A stretch of 64,000 nt of DNA from Euryhalocaulis caribicus (GCF_000412185.1 NZ_ASJA01000004.1:150001-214000), one strand, 5' to 3'; positions 1-8,437 are shown, numbered from the stretch's first letter. Notes: a model not told the origin generated them from the sequence alone. Numbers and translations: made by a program.

Positions 1-1
1 C

Positions 2-175
2 GCCCGTTTCGATCTGCCCCGGCGCTATTACGCGGACGCCGAAACCGCCCTGGCGCTGGAAACGGAGCTGCGTGAAAACGGCTTTCAGGTGATTCTTTCA
101 CAGCAGGCGGGGCGTCCGCCCGTGCTCAAAGGCCTAATTGTCGACGGCGAACGCCGGGTCGACACGGTTTTCTAG
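2..175 (+). CDS. C-terminal fragment of an unidentified protein
   Basis: An open frame runs from the window edge to a TAG at 173-175. It encodes about 57 residues, beginning ARFDLPRRYYADAE and ending GERRVDTVF. The frame is free of stops, has normal high-GC third positions, and ends 13 bp before the end of the convergent CBS gene. I do not recognise the family from this tail. The start lies outside the window. Confidence 0.55.
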   Translation, partial: ARFDLPRRYYADAETALALETELRENGFQVILSQQAGRPPVLKGLIVDGERRVDTVF

Positions 176-188
176 CGAAGAATCGCGA

Positions 189-620
189 TCAGCCGGTCGC
201 GATATAGTCCTTCATCGCGCGGGCTTCGGCCTCGGCTTCGGCGATTTTCCGCTTCACAACATCGCCAATCGAGATCACGCCGATCAGTTTTCCGTTCTCG
301 ACTACGGGCAGATGACGAATCCGGCGGTCGGTCATCATTCCCATCATGCCGTCCACGGAATCCCCAGGGCCGCAGAAGACGACATCCCGCGTCATGCACT
401 CCCCAACCCGCACATTCAGGGCCTCCGCGCCGGCGCGCGCGATCTGCCGCGCCAGGTCGCGTTCGGAAAATACGCCGACCGGGCCGCCGCTTTCGCCGAC
501 GATAATCACCGCGCCAATCCTCTTCTCGTCCAGAAGCTGCGCCGCCTCCGCCAGGCTGGCTTCCTGGGAAATGGTGAAAACCTCTCCGCCCTTGTCCTTG
601 AGAATCGATGCCGCTGTCAT
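189..620 (-). CDS. CBS-domain pair protein
   Basis: A 143-residue cytosolic protein made of two CBS domains. The first (about residues 8-65) includes ISQEASLAEAAQLL and GVFSERDLARQI. The second (about 75-130) includes CMTRDVVFCGPGDSV and GVISIGDVVKR. CBS pairs of this size usually bind adenine nucleotides or similar ligands and act as small regulatory modules; the partner here is unknown. The ATG at 620 has GGAGG seven bases upstream. It converges with the gene ending at 175. The OpuC-type ATPase at 27.5 kb lacks the CBS domains found in ProV-like proteins, but the distance makes a link speculative. Confidence 0.9.
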   Translation of the reverse strand: MTAASILKDKGGEVFTISQEASLAEAAQLLDEKRIGAVIIVGESGGPVGVFSERDLARQIARAGAEALNVRVGECMTRDVVFCGPGDSVDGMMGMMTDRRIRHLPVVENGKLIGVISIGDVVKRKIAEAEAEARAMKDYIATG

Positions 621-749
621 GGCTGTGCCTCCCTGTTGTTATGCAGAGAGTGCAGCGCATTGCGCCAAGATTCAATTTGCGCTGCGCAAATCGGTGACTC
701 TGACAGGCGGACTAACTATTGTCCGCGCGGTCTGAAAACGGGGTGGGAC

Positions 750-2231
750 ATGGCTGACTCAAGCGAATTGCTGATCCGGGCGCGGGATGCGGCCAAACAG
801 AAACGCAATGGCCTGGCGGTCATGCTCCTGCGCCAGCTGGCGCAGGAAAACCCGCCGCTGGGCCAACGCTGGGGCGCCGCGGCGCAGCTCGCCGCCAGCC
901 TGCAGGATATGTGGACGGCCGCGGAAGCGCAGAAACGCATGGTCGAAACCGGCCGCAGGGACACCGCATCGCGCCTCAGCCTGGCCCGCTTCCTTCATGA
1001 ATCAGGACAGTTCGAGCCGGCGCGCGCCGAAATCGAGGCTCTGTACGAGGATGATCCCGGCAATGTCCGGGTTGTCTATGCCTCCGCCTACATCAATGCC
1101 CGCCTGCAGAATGACGAGCTGGCGATCGAGCGGTATCGCGAAGCCGCCCTTATGGATCCACGCCAGTCCGTGGCCTGGGCCGTCATGATGCGGATGAAAA
1201 AGGCCACGGAGGGCGACCCGGATATCGACCATATGCGCCGGGCGGAGGCGCAGCTCACCGAGGAAAAGGCCCCTTTGCGCGCGCCCGTGAAATACGGCCT
1301 TGGCTACGCCATGGAGCATCTGGGCGATTACGATTCGGCCTTCAGCCTCATCAGCGAAGGCTCGCACCTGATGCATGAGCATCACCAGTATAACCGCACG
1401 CGCATGGCGTCCGTCCTGCAGGGGCTCAAGAACGCCTGCCCGCCGGAAATGATCGCCAATGCGGAGGGCCACGACACCGACCGGCCGATCTTCGTGGTTG
1501 GCGCGCCGCGCGCCGGGACGACGCTGGTGGAGACCATTCTCAACGCCCATAGCGGCGTGGTCGGCGGGGCGGAGCTGCCCTTCATGACCGTCGCCAGCTA
1601 TCCCGCGCAGAACGCGGCCAGCGAATCGCCGGGCAATACCGACGCGGCGCTGAAGCGGATGCTGGGGCCCGATGCGTGGAAAAAGATCGGCGCAACCTAT
1701 GCCACGCTGGGCGCGGAGCGGTTCGGGCCGACCGGCAAATTCGTCGATTCGACCACCACCACCCCCTGGCAGATGGGATTCATCCTGTCCGCCATGCCCA
1801 ATGCGCGCATCATCTGGATGACGCGCAACCGCGCCGACGCCCTGTGGGCGATCTACAAGGTGCTGTTCGCGGTGTCCCAGACCTTCTCCTACGACTTCGC
1901 GAACATTCAGGATCGCCTGAACTGGATCGCGAATCTGCGCGACCACTTCGCCGAAATCGCCCCGCAGAGCCAGATTCTGCGCGTCAATTACGAGGATCTG
2001 GCGCGCAATCCGGACGAATGGATCCCGAAAATCCTCAGCCATTGCAATCTGGAGTATGAGGACTCGGTCCGCGACTTCCACAAAAGCGACCGGATTGTCT
2101 CCACGGCCAGCTTCGCACAGGTGCGTCAGCCTATCTCGACCAAGAGCATCGGGTCATGGCGGCGCTATGAGCAGCACCTGGCCCCGATCTATCGTGAGGT
2201 TATCGGACCCGATTACGAATCCGAATCGTAG
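750..2231 (+). CDS. TPR-repeat sulfotransferase
   Basis: A 493-residue protein. The N-terminal half (about 1-235) is helical with TPR-like repeats (for example ALYEDDPGNVRVVYASAYIN and ERYREAALMDPRQSVAWAVM). The C-terminal half is a P-loop sulfotransferase: the 5'-phosphosulfate loop VGAPRAGTTLVE lies near residues 249-260 and the 3'-phosphate motif IIWMTRNRADALWAIYK near 354. The family transfers sulfate from PAPS to proteins or glycans; the acceptor cannot be read from sequence. The frame is open upstream to 138, but ATG 750 begins the TPR region and the upstream part lies antisense to the CBS gene, so 750 is chosen. The 3' end overlaps the next minus-strand gene by 19 bp, tail to tail. Three small sulfotransferases follow, suggesting a sulfation cluster. 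Confidence 0.85.
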   Translation: MADSSELLIRARDAAKQKRNGLAVMLLRQLAQENPPLGQRWGAAAQLAASLQDMWTAAEAQKRMVETGRRDTASRLSLARFLHESGQFEPARAEIEALYEDDPGNVRVVYASAYINARLQNDELAIERYREAALMDPRQSVAWAVMMRMKKATEGDPDIDHMRRAEAQLTEEKAPLRAPVKYGLGYAMEHLGDYDSAFSLISEGSHLMHEHHQYNRTRMASVLQGLKNACPPEMIANAEGHDTDRPIFVVGAPRAGTTLVETILNAHSGVVGGAELPFMTVASYPAQNAASESPGNTDAALKRMLGPDAWKKIGATYATLGAERFGPTGKFVDSTTTTPWQMGFILSAMPNARIIWMTRNRADALWAIYKVLFAVSQTFSYDFANIQDRLNWIANLRDHFAEIAPQSQILRVNYEDLARNPDEWIPKILSHCNLEYEDSVRDFHKSDRIVSTASFAQVRQPISTKSIGSWRRYEQHLAPIYREVIGPDYESES

Positions 2232-2899
2232 TCGAAGGCGCGGAACATCCACCCCAGCTCATCGCGCACGACGTCCCGGGTCTCGTCCTCATAATAATCC
2301 GCCCAGGGGGCGAACGCCTCTTTCTGACGATACGGGCCTTTCAGCCGCTCCGGCTCGAAAGGCAGGTCCAGCTTCGCGCAGACGCGCTCCACGCCCTCTT
2401 CCAAGGCCTCGAAGCGGATGATTTCGTCCAGGAACATGTCGCCATTCAAGGTCAGAACCCGCCGCATTTCCGGCAAATGCGGTGAAACGACCAGCCAGTC
2501 ACGGAACACCTTCCGCGTGGCGCTGAAATCCAGCCCCTGCAGGCGCTCGCGTTCATAGTCCGGCATCCATGCGTGGAACCAGGCGACCGTCAGGTCGAAC
2601 GGATTTCGCACGACGCTGAATTTCAGATATTTCGGCCAGCGCGCGGGACCCACCAGCTTGTACAGCCGGTCCGGCCGGCTGATCGGGCCGATCGTGTCGT
2701 CCGGATCCGGCCGCTTGCGCGCTTCCAGTGTGCGGCTGCTGACAATGCCGTGCTTGGTGCGCTCGGATTCACGCTCGATTGCCGGCTCGAACGCGCCCGG
2801 GCGGACACAATAAGGCTCGAAATAGATCTCGGCCTCCCAGCCGGTCACCCGGGACGTATTGATATAGACGAATTTCTTTTCGTGACTGACCAGCATCAA
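2213..2899 (-). CDS. Degenerate sulfotransferase paralogue (probable pseudoenzyme)
   Basis: 228 residues, clearly homologous along its length to the two genes upstream (MLVSH start, YFEP.C, LKFS.VRNPFD, FRDWL, DYYEDETRDVVRDE). The PAPS-binding residues are altered. Where the paralogues have KTAGTSVE in the 5'-phosphosulfate loop, this protein has RVTGWEAE (residues 17-24). The serine eight residues after the conserved Arg of the 3'-phosphate motif is Ala (RNPFDLTVA instead of RNPFDKVVS). The frame is intact, so it may be a folded non-catalytic partner or an early pseudogene. It is the last gene of the minus-strand run, six bases after the preceding stop. Its 3' end overlaps the TPR-sulfotransferase gene by 19 bp. 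Confidence 0.8.
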   Translation of the reverse strand: MMLVSHEKKFVYINTSRVTGWEAEIYFEPYCVRPGAFEPAIERESERTKHGIVSSRTLEARKRPDPDDTIGPISRPDRLYKLVGPARWPKYLKFSVVRNPFDLTVAWFHAWMPDYERERLQGLDFSATRKVFRDWLVVSPHLPEMRRVLTLNGDMFLDEIIRFEALEEGVERVCAKLDLPFEPERLKGPYRQKEAFAPWADYYEDETRDVVRDELGWMFRAFDYDSDS

Positions 2900-2905
2900 T
2901 TCGCC

Positions 2906-3586
2906 TCAGACATCGTCGGGATCATAATGGAAATGCTCAAACTCCCAAGCAAAGCGATCACGAATGATCTGCTTGGTTTCCGGGGTGTAGTATTCTCGAT
3001 AGCCGGGAAAACCGTCGCGCTTGCCCACCTTGCGCTGCGGCATCAAGGCCGGCTCGAACGGCGTGTCCACCCGCTTGCAGACCGCCTCTATGTCCTCCAG
3101 CAGGCGCTCATAACGGATCACTCCGTCAATAATGATCTCGCCGCGGATTGATGTGTACATTTCATCATTGGGCGTGGAGGGGAAAATAATCAGCCAGTTC
3201 CTGAACATCTCGCGCGTTTCCGCGAAGTCCCGTTCCCCAAGCCGGTCGCGGTCGTCCTTGGGCATGCGCATGTGGAACCAGGAAACCACCTTGTCATAGG
3301 GATTGCGGATACAGGTGAACTTGAAATACCGGTTCCAGATTTCCGGACCCACCTTCTCGCGGATGCCTTCCGCCGACAGGTGGCTGGTAAAGCCGCCGGA
3401 GGTGGCGTGATACCGCTTGTGCCGCGCCCCGATTACGCCCTGCGCCGTGATTTCGGCGGGGCGGCCCTGTGAGGGCTGATACGCGCCTTCAGGCAGGCAC
3501 CAGCGCTCGAAATACTCCTCGACGCTGGTTCCCGCGGTTTTCGCGCTTTTTATGAAAATGAATTGCTTTCGGTGGCTAACCAGCAT
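2906..3586 (-). CDS. Sulfotransferase family 2-like protein
   Basis: 226 residues from the ATG at 3586, chosen because all three paralogues begin at MLVSH; the frame extends upstream to 3667 without similarity. The 5'-phosphosulfate loop KTAGTSVEEYFE starts near residue 15, and the 3'-phosphate motif FTCIRNPYDKVVSWFH lies in the middle with both Arg and Ser kept. This is a PAPS-dependent sulfotransferase of the carbohydrate/sulfotransfer_2 type, probably cytosolic or membrane-peripheral, with an unknown acceptor. It sits between two paralogues: 77 bp after the upstream one and 6 bp before the downstream degenerate one. It is likely cotranscribed with both. Confidence 0.85.
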   Translation of the reverse strand: MLVSHRKQFIFIKSAKTAGTSVEEYFERWCLPEGAYQPSQGRPAEITAQGVIGARHKRYHATSGGFTSHLSAEGIREKVGPEIWNRYFKFTCIRNPYDKVVSWFHMRMPKDDRDRLGERDFAETREMFRNWLIIFPSTPNDEMYTSIRGEIIIDGVIRYERLLEDIEAVCKRVDTPFEPALMPQRKVGKRDGFPGYREYYTPETKQIIRDRFAWEFEHFHYDPDDV

Positions 3587-3663
3587 GCTGTTCCAACATC
3601 CCCCCGGCGGACGCCCCCGGCCCGCGCTGTATGCCAGTGTGTTAGTGAGCGCCCCGCGCGGCG

Positions 3664-4344
3664 TCAATCAGCCTGGTCGAACCCGTAACCGAAGGTTTCC
3701 AGCTCCCACGCATAGATATTCCTGATCACCGCGATGGTCTCGTCCTCGTAATAGGCCTTCCATGCGGGAAAGCCGTCACGATAGCCCTTTTTGCGATGCG
3801 GCAGGCGATTGGGATCGAACGGAATATCCAGCCGCCCGCACATCGCCTCCAGGTCCTCGCCCAGCCGCTCATAGCGCATGACGTGATCAAGGCAGAACGT
3901 CCCGCCTATCGTGCAGAAATGACGGTCGCGCGGCACCTGCGGCGCAATGATCAGCCAGTCGCGGAATACCCGTCTGGTTTCCGCGAAATCCAGTTTTGAA
4001 AGACGTTCCTTTTCTTCCGGCGGCATATGGAAGTGAAACCAGGAAACAACCTTGTCGAAAGGGTTTCGAACGATCGAGAACTTCAGATAAGCGTCCCAGA
4101 TATCATCGCCGACCCAGCCCTTGACCCGCTGGGCGGGGGCGTGACTGAAATACTTTTCCCCGGGATCGGGTTTCATGCGCCGGGGGCCGACAATGCCGGC
4201 CTCCGTCTCCAGAGCCGGGCGGAGCGCCTTGTCCGCTTCCACGCCTTCCGGGACACACCAGGGTTCGAAATAAAGCTCGACGCTTGTACCGGCGGTCTTG
4301 CCGGTCTTCAGGAAAATGAATTTCTTCCGGTGGCTAACCAGCAT
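3664..4344 (-). CDS. Sulfotransferase family 2-like protein
   Basis: 226 residues from the MLVSH start at 4344; an in-frame ATG at 4362 would add six residues and neither has a strong Shine-Dalgarno. The loop KTAGTSVELYFEPWC near residue 15 and LKFSIVRNPFDKVVSWFH in the middle keep all expected PAPS contacts. First gene of the three-paralogue run, whose order is this gene, 2906-3586, 2213-2899. The 135 bp upstream, up to the terminator at 4479-4504, would hold the operon promoter, but I see no convincing promoter boxes. The tandem duplication and divergence suggest different acceptor specificity, or decay of redundant copies. Confidence 0.85.
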   Translation of the reverse strand: MLVSHRKKFIFLKTGKTAGTSVELYFEPWCVPEGVEADKALRPALETEAGIVGPRRMKPDPGEKYFSHAPAQRVKGWVGDDIWDAYLKFSIVRNPFDKVVSWFHFHMPPEEKERLSKLDFAETRRVFRDWLIIAPQVPRDRHFCTIGGTFCLDHVMRYERLGEDLEAMCGRLDIPFDPNRLPHRKKGYRDGFPAWKAYYEDETIAVIRNIYAWELETFGYGFDQAD

Positions 4345-4478
4345 CACTGAACGCCGTGGCATTGAACGGGTTGAATCGAACGCCTCCGCCGGGAACGGCG
4401 CTGGCGCGTGTCACGGCTTGGACCAGCCGCGGAAAAAAATCGACAGAAAAAATCAGAAAACTGAAGCCGAAAAAGAAA

Positions 4479-4504
4479 CGGGCCCCTCCAACCGGAGGGG
4501 CCCG
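4479..4504 (-). terminator. Rho-independent terminator of the RTX gene at 4532-5899
   Basis: An 11-bp perfect GC-rich stem (4479-4489 with 4494-4504, loop AACC). On the minus strand it is followed by TTTCTTTTTC. It lies 27 bp after the stop of the RTX gene. Confidence 0.9.
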
Positions 4505-4531
4505 TCCCAAGATCGTGAGATCGTCGCTGTA

Positions 4532-5899
4532 TTACAGGACGATTTCGTTGGCGGTGATGATCTCACCCGAGCCGCCGATCGTCAGGTCGGCAATGCCGTC
4601 GCCATTCGTGTCGCCAAAGATCGTCCAAGTGGACGCGCCGGTGACAGAGATGACCAGCTCGCCGGCCGTGCCGGTGAAGGCCGTCACGACGGTGAAGGCC
4701 TGATCGCCAGTCGTGTTGTCGTCAGCGTCGATCGCGGAGATGTCGACCGTGTCTTCGTCCTGGTCGAACGCGCTGATCAGGTCAGCGGACACCAGAACCG
4801 GGCCATTGGATTCGGCCGCGGAGGTGTAGACGAAGGTGTCGGCGTCATCGCCGCCGGTCAGCAGGTCAGCGCCCAGACCGCCATAGATGACGTCGGAGCC
4901 AGCGCCGCCGGAGATGAAGTCACCGCCGGAGCCGCCGAACAGGGTGTCGTTACCCGCAACGCCCGGCGCCAGGTTGTCACCGAAGATGCTGTCAGCGCCA
5001 GAACCACCGTAGATGGTGTCGTTGCCGGTGTTGCCGATCAGCGCATCATTGCCGGAGCCGCCATACAGAACGTCGTTGCCGCCATTGCCGTAAACGATGT
5101 CGCCGCCGGTGCCGCCAAAGACGGTGTCGTTACCGCCGCCGCCATAGATCAGGTCAGAGCCGGACAGACCGTAAAGCAGGTCATTGCCGCCATTGCCGTT
5201 GATCGAGTCGTTGCCGGTGGCGCCGACCAGCAGATCGTTGCCCAGGCCGCCATAGATGACGTCGGAGCCGGAAACACCGTAGAAGATGTCATCGCCGGTG
5301 TTGCCGAAGAAGAAGTCGCTGGCCGTGGAGCCAACGAAGACTTCAACGTCGAAGAACGCGATACGGCCGCCGACCGTCGGGGTCGCCGTCGCGGAGCCAT
5401 TAGCGTTGATCACGAAGACGTAGCCGCCCGTCGCGGACAGCGAGAAGTTCGCCGTGTCCACGCCGTCGCCGCCGAACACGATGTCCGCGCCGTCGCCGCC
5501 AACAAAGGCGAAGATGTCGTTGCCGCCGTCACCCAGCAGGCGGTCAGAGGCCGCGCCGCCATAGATGAAGTCAGCGCCGCCGCCGCCAAAGATGATGTCG
5601 GCGCCCGCGCCGCCATACAGCGTGTCGGAACCCGCGCCGCCATTGATGTAGTCACGGCCAGCCATGCCGGCGATGAAATCGGAGCCGGCTTCGCCCCACA
5701 GCAGGTCGCCAGCAGCGCCGCCATAGATGGAGTCGTTGCCGTCGCCGCCATAGATGTTGTCAGCGCCGGACTGACCGTAGATCAGGTCAGAGCCGCCATT
5801 GCCAAAAATCTCGTCCGGGCCGGAGCCGCCATAGATGACGTCCGGGTTGGAGGTGCCTTGAATCCGGTCAATGCCGGTTGTGCCAGGAATAAGTGCCAT
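4532..5899 (-). CDS. RTX calcium-binding protein, possible S-layer/surface protein
   Basis: 455 residues, starting MALIPGTTGID, with RTX nonapeptides (GGxGxDxUx) from about residue 20 to 120 and again 195-355. Between them is a block with VDTANFSLSATGGYVFV (about 140-185). The C-terminal region (365-455) has SAFDQDEDTVDISAIDAD and TGDQAFTVV but ends GEIITANEIVL, a divergent version of the module shared by the other RTX proteins here. There is no Sec signal, so type I secretion is inferred. Codon use is strongly biased to C-ending codons (GGC, GAC, ATC) and a strong terminator follows; both fit high expression. It is the only full-length RTX gene on the minus strand. An S-layer-like role (as for Caulobacter RsaA, an RTX protein) is inference. 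Confidence 0.85.
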   Translation of the reverse strand: MALIPGTTGIDRIQGTSNPDVIYGGSGPDEIFGNGGSDLIYGQSGADNIYGGDGNDSIYGGAAGDLLWGEAGSDFIAGMAGRDYINGGAGSDTLYGGAGADIIFGGGGADFIYGGAASDRLLGDGGNDIFAFVGGDGADIVFGGDGVDTANFSLSATGGYVFVINANGSATATPTVGGRIAFFDVEVFVGSTASDFFFGNTGDDIFYGVSGSDVIYGGLGNDLLVGATGNDSINGNGGNDLLYGLSGSDLIYGGGGNDTVFGGTGGDIVYGNGGNDVLYGGSGNDALIGNTGNDTIYGGSGADSIFGDNLAPGVAGNDTLFGGSGGDFISGGAGSDVIYGGLGADLLTGGDDADTFVYTSAAESNGPVLVSADLISAFDQDEDTVDISAIDADDNTTGDQAFTVVTAFTGTAGELVISVTGASTWTIFGDTNGDGIADLTIGGSGEIITANEIVL

Positions 5900-6189
5900 T
5901 GTTTGTCTGCTCCCGCATCACTTACGAAACCTAATGTGCGCCACACCCTAAGGGTTGAGAGGGGTTCGCGCAATATGATTTCGACTGGTGTCGTTAAAAG
6001 TTTATCACAAGCGGAACGTCCCCCCTCGCACGACGCTCCGGCCCACCTTATTGCAGCTTCAGAAGCGCGCCGCAAGTGCGCAGGAATATTCAAAAGTAAA
6101 AACGCCCGGACGTGATGCCCCTATATATTTCCGAATGTTGCGCCGCGCCGCCCGATTATGCGCGCGGCCGGTTTCGTGGGGCGTCAGCG
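5900..6189. other. Leader of the 4532-5899 RTX gene and rhomboid 3' flank
   Basis: 290 bp between two minus-strand genes. It must hold the promoter of the RTX gene. There is a small inverted repeat at 5945-5955 (ACCCT-A-AGGGT) and a CATTAGG motif, read on the minus strand, at 5930-5936. No clear terminator for the rhomboid gene and no RNA gene are visible. Confidence 0.4.
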
Positions 6190-6870
6190 TCAGTCCAGTC
6201 CCGGGCTGGAGACGTCCCGGCCCGCCCTTGAGCGGGCACCGAAAATCATGAGCAGAGGCGGGAAAAGCAACAGCCCGGCAATCAAACCGCCAATATGGGC
6301 CGCCCAGGCGACGGGAATCGGGAATGCCGCGGCGCTGACAGCCAGCACAATATTAATAAGCAGCCATGGCGCGGCCATACGCGCCGCGCCGCCCCAGCCG
6401 CCCCGCGCATAACCGGCCGCCGCCAGAACGCCTGACAGCGCGCTGGACGCGCCGACCGCGATTCCCGGCTCGCCGCCGGCCGCGATCACCTGCCCCGCCG
6501 CGCCGCCAGCCGCGCATATAAAGAAGAATACGAGAAAACCGGTTGTCCCCCGCAGGCCTCGCCCGAACGATTCGGCCACGGGCGGACCAAAGGCGGCCAG
6601 CGCCGCCAGGTTCATCAGGAGGTGGAGCACGCCGCCATGCAGGAAGACATGGAGAATATAGGGGGCCGCCTCTCCCAGCGGGCGCGGCGGCTGGGCGCCG
6701 GTGACAATCGCGCCCGCGCGCAACAGCCAGTCTTCGGCTTGCGGCGGCCCGAACAGCTGCCCCGCGGTCACCGCGGCAATGGCCGCGGCGAGCCAGACCA
6801 GCACGGCGGGAAAGCGATTGAAGACAGGCTGACGGGCGGGCGGGTCAATTCGGGACATCGGTTCAGTCAT
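6190..6870 (-). CDS. Rhomboid-family intramembrane serine protease
   Basis: 226 residues from ATG 6870; the frame is open to 6987, but that extension overlaps the hfaA promoter and is unlikely to be coding. About six hydrophobic segments are visible. Key motifs match rhomboids: HGGVLHLLMN (His78, His83, Asn87), the catalytic Ser in GASSALSG (Ser142) and the catalytic His in WAAHIGGLIAG (His192). It should cleave transmembrane substrates in the inner membrane; the substrate is unknown. It is divergent from hfaABD, with 156 bp between them. In other bacteria rhomboids can mature surface proteins, so a link to surface anchoring is possible but is only an inference from position. Confidence 0.9.
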   Translation of the reverse strand: MTEPMSRIDPPARQPVFNRFPAVLVWLAAAIAAVTAGQLFGPPQAEDWLLRAGAIVTGAQPPRPLGEAAPYILHVFLHGGVLHLLMNLAALAAFGPPVAESFGRGLRGTTGFLVFFFICAAGGAAGQVIAAGGEPGIAVGASSALSGVLAAAGYARGGWGGAARMAAPWLLINIVLAVSAAAFPIPVAWAAHIGGLIAGLLLFPPLLMIFGARSRAGRDVSSPGLD

Positions 6871-6970
6871 AGAGCCAATATGGGGCAAATCCCCGCTGGC
6901 GCGACCTCCATTCCCTGAGATTCCCCATAAAAGCGAACCTTCCGGGCGGCCGAAGGGATGCGGATTCGCG

Positions 6971-6986
6971 TGGCACGGGCGTTGCA
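6971..6986 (+). promoter_or_regulatory. Sigma-54 (RpoN) promoter of hfaABD
   Basis: TGGCACG-N4-TTGCA exactly matches the sigma-54 -24/-12 consensus TGGCACG-N4-TTGCW. It lies 40 bp before the hfaA ATG at 7027, giving a predicted start near 6996-6998. Activator sites were not identified. Confidence 0.85.
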
Positions 6987-7026
6987 CTCGCCTTCACCGA
7001 AAGCTTGCGCAAATGGAAACGCAAAG

Positions 7027-7440
7027 ATGACCAACCGATCCCTCACCTACCTCGCCTCCGCCGCGGCGCTGATCGCCGCGCCGGCTCAGGCGCAGACCTT
7101 CAGCGACACCGCTGGCGAGTGGAACGCGCCCTATGGCGGCTATGTCGGCGAAGAGAACCGCGTGGACTCGCCCGGCACCCGCGACGCCAGCGGCAACCGG
7201 GTCATCGTGGACGGACGCATCCTGACCGCGGAAGAAGCGACCAATCTGCCCCGTGAACTGGGCGGCCGGGCGCGCTCTGTCGGCGTGGGGTCCGCCACCG
7301 CCATCGGCAACCAGCTGAACGTGGTGACGCAAGGCAACTGGAACACCGTGATCATCGATTCGACGCAGATCAATAACGGGGATGTCGTGGCAAACGCCAG
7401 CGGCGAAGTCCTGAACGGGGAGATCAACCTCAATGACTAA
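7027..7440 (+). CDS. hfaA: Holdfast anchor protein HfaA
   Basis: 137 residues with a Sec signal peptide (MTNRSLTYLASAAALIAAPAQAQ, cleavage near residue 23). The mature part contains YGGYVGEENRV, GNRVIVDGRIL and the curli-like stretch SATAIGNQLNVVTQGNWNTV. In Caulobacter, HfaA is an outer-membrane-associated, amyloid-like subunit that anchors the holdfast polysaccharide to the cell. The identification rests on these features and on the hfaA-hfaB-hfaD order. ATG 7027 is the first in-frame start downstream of the sigma-54 promoter and begins the signal peptide. The stop overlaps the hfaB start (ATGACTAA). Confidence 0.88.
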   Translation: MTNRSLTYLASAAALIAAPAQAQTFSDTAGEWNAPYGGYVGEENRVDSPGTRDASGNRVIVDGRILTAEEATNLPRELGGRARSVGVGSATAIGNQLNVVTQGNWNTVIIDSTQINNGDVVANASGEVLNGEINLND

Positions 7441-8437
7441 GTCTCTGAAATCCTCCCTGGTCCGCCGCGCCAAGCGCGTGGGCGCCCTCGCCGCCTCCGC
7501 GGCGCTGGCCGCCTGCGCCCAGACGGCGGGACCGAACGGCCTTTACAAGACCCCGATCGGCAACGCGCCGGTCACCACCAATCCGACGCCCTACACGGCG
7601 GGCCTTGTCTGCCTCGGCCAGTATGCGCGGTCCAGCGGCATCGCCTCGCCCCGCGTCGCGGTCGGCCGCATCGTCGACTATACCGGCAAGGTGGAGCTGG
7701 AAGGCGGCGCCAAGGTGACACAGGGCGCGTCCCTGATGGCCATCTCCGCCTTCGCCAAGTCCGGCGCGCGCCTGGTCGAACGCTACGACACGTCCGTGTC
7801 GGAGCTGGAGCTGAAATACGCCAATAACAAGCTGATCTCCGACGGGGCCGAAGGCTTCCGGAAGATCCATGCCGGCCAGGTGCCGGGCTCCGACTTCTAT
7901 CTGGTCGGCGGCATCACGGAGCTGAACTACAATATCCATTCGTCCGGCATCGACGCCTTTGGCGGCGACGTGGACGCCACCGACCCGAAGGGCAGCTTCA
8001 CCCGCCGCGTCTTCGTGATGAATGTCGGGCTGGACCTGCGCCTGGTGGACACCCAGTCGCTGGAAGTGGTGGATGTCATCTCCTACCAGAAGCAGATCAT
8101 CGGCCGCGAAATTTCGGCCGGCGTGTTCGCCTTCTTCAACAATAACGTGTTCGACATCGGCGCGGGCGGCAAGGCGCTGGAGCCGATCCAGCTGGCCGTG
8201 CGCTCGGTCATCGAACGCGCCGTGCTTGAAATGTCCGCCAATCTCTACGGCGTCGCCGGTCCGCAGGTCTGTTCCTATGACGACCCGCTGTCCACCTATG
8301 GCGCGTCCGGCAACTACACCGTCGCTTACACCGATACTCTGGAGAGCAACAATGCCTATACCCGCGAAGATCCGTCTCGCTGGCACGACAGCCGCGATGC
8401 AGGCGTTCGTACTTATCTGCGCGGCCGGTACGAGTAA
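7433..8437 (+). CDS. hfaB: Holdfast anchor lipoprotein HfaB (CsgG-like)
   Basis: 334 residues. The lipoprotein signal ends in a lipobox LAAC with Cys28. The body resembles CsgG, the curli secretion pore: RVAVGRIVDYTGK, SLMAISAFAKSG, DFYLVGGITELNYNI, GLDLRLVDTQSLEVVD. HfaB is needed for secretion and surface assembly of HfaA and HfaD. It overlaps hfaA by 8 bp, and GGGGAG lies just upstream of its ATG. The last 86 bp overlap hfaD in another frame, so the HfaB C-terminal tail and the HfaD signal peptide are encoded by the same DNA. Confidence 0.9.
   Translation: MTKSLKSSLVRRAKRVGALAASAALAACAQTAGPNGLYKTPIGNAPVTTNPTPYTAGLVCLGQYARSSGIASPRVAVGRIVDYTGKVELEGGAKVTQGASLMAISAFAKSGARLVERYDTSVSELELKYANNKLISDGAEGFRKIHAGQVPGSDFYLVGGITELNYNIHSSGIDAFGGDVDATDPKGSFTRRVFVMNVGLDLRLVDTQSLEVVDVISYQKQIIGREISAGVFAFFNNNVFDIGAGGKALEPIQLAVRSVIERAVLEMSANLYGVAGPQVCSYDDPLSTYGASGNYTVAYTDTLESNNAYTREDPSRWHDSRDAGVRTYLRGRYE

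Noticed and set aside
138-749. A 697-residue version of the TPR-sulfotransferase beginning at 138
   Set aside because: The first 204 residues would be antisense to the well-supported CBS gene and have no TPR or sulfotransferase similarity. ATG 750 begins the helical repeat region.
6871-6987. A longer rhomboid protein starting at 6987
   Set aside because: The extra 39 residues are not rhomboid-like and would overlap the sigma-54 promoter of hfaA. ATG 6870 gives the expected short cytoplasmic start.
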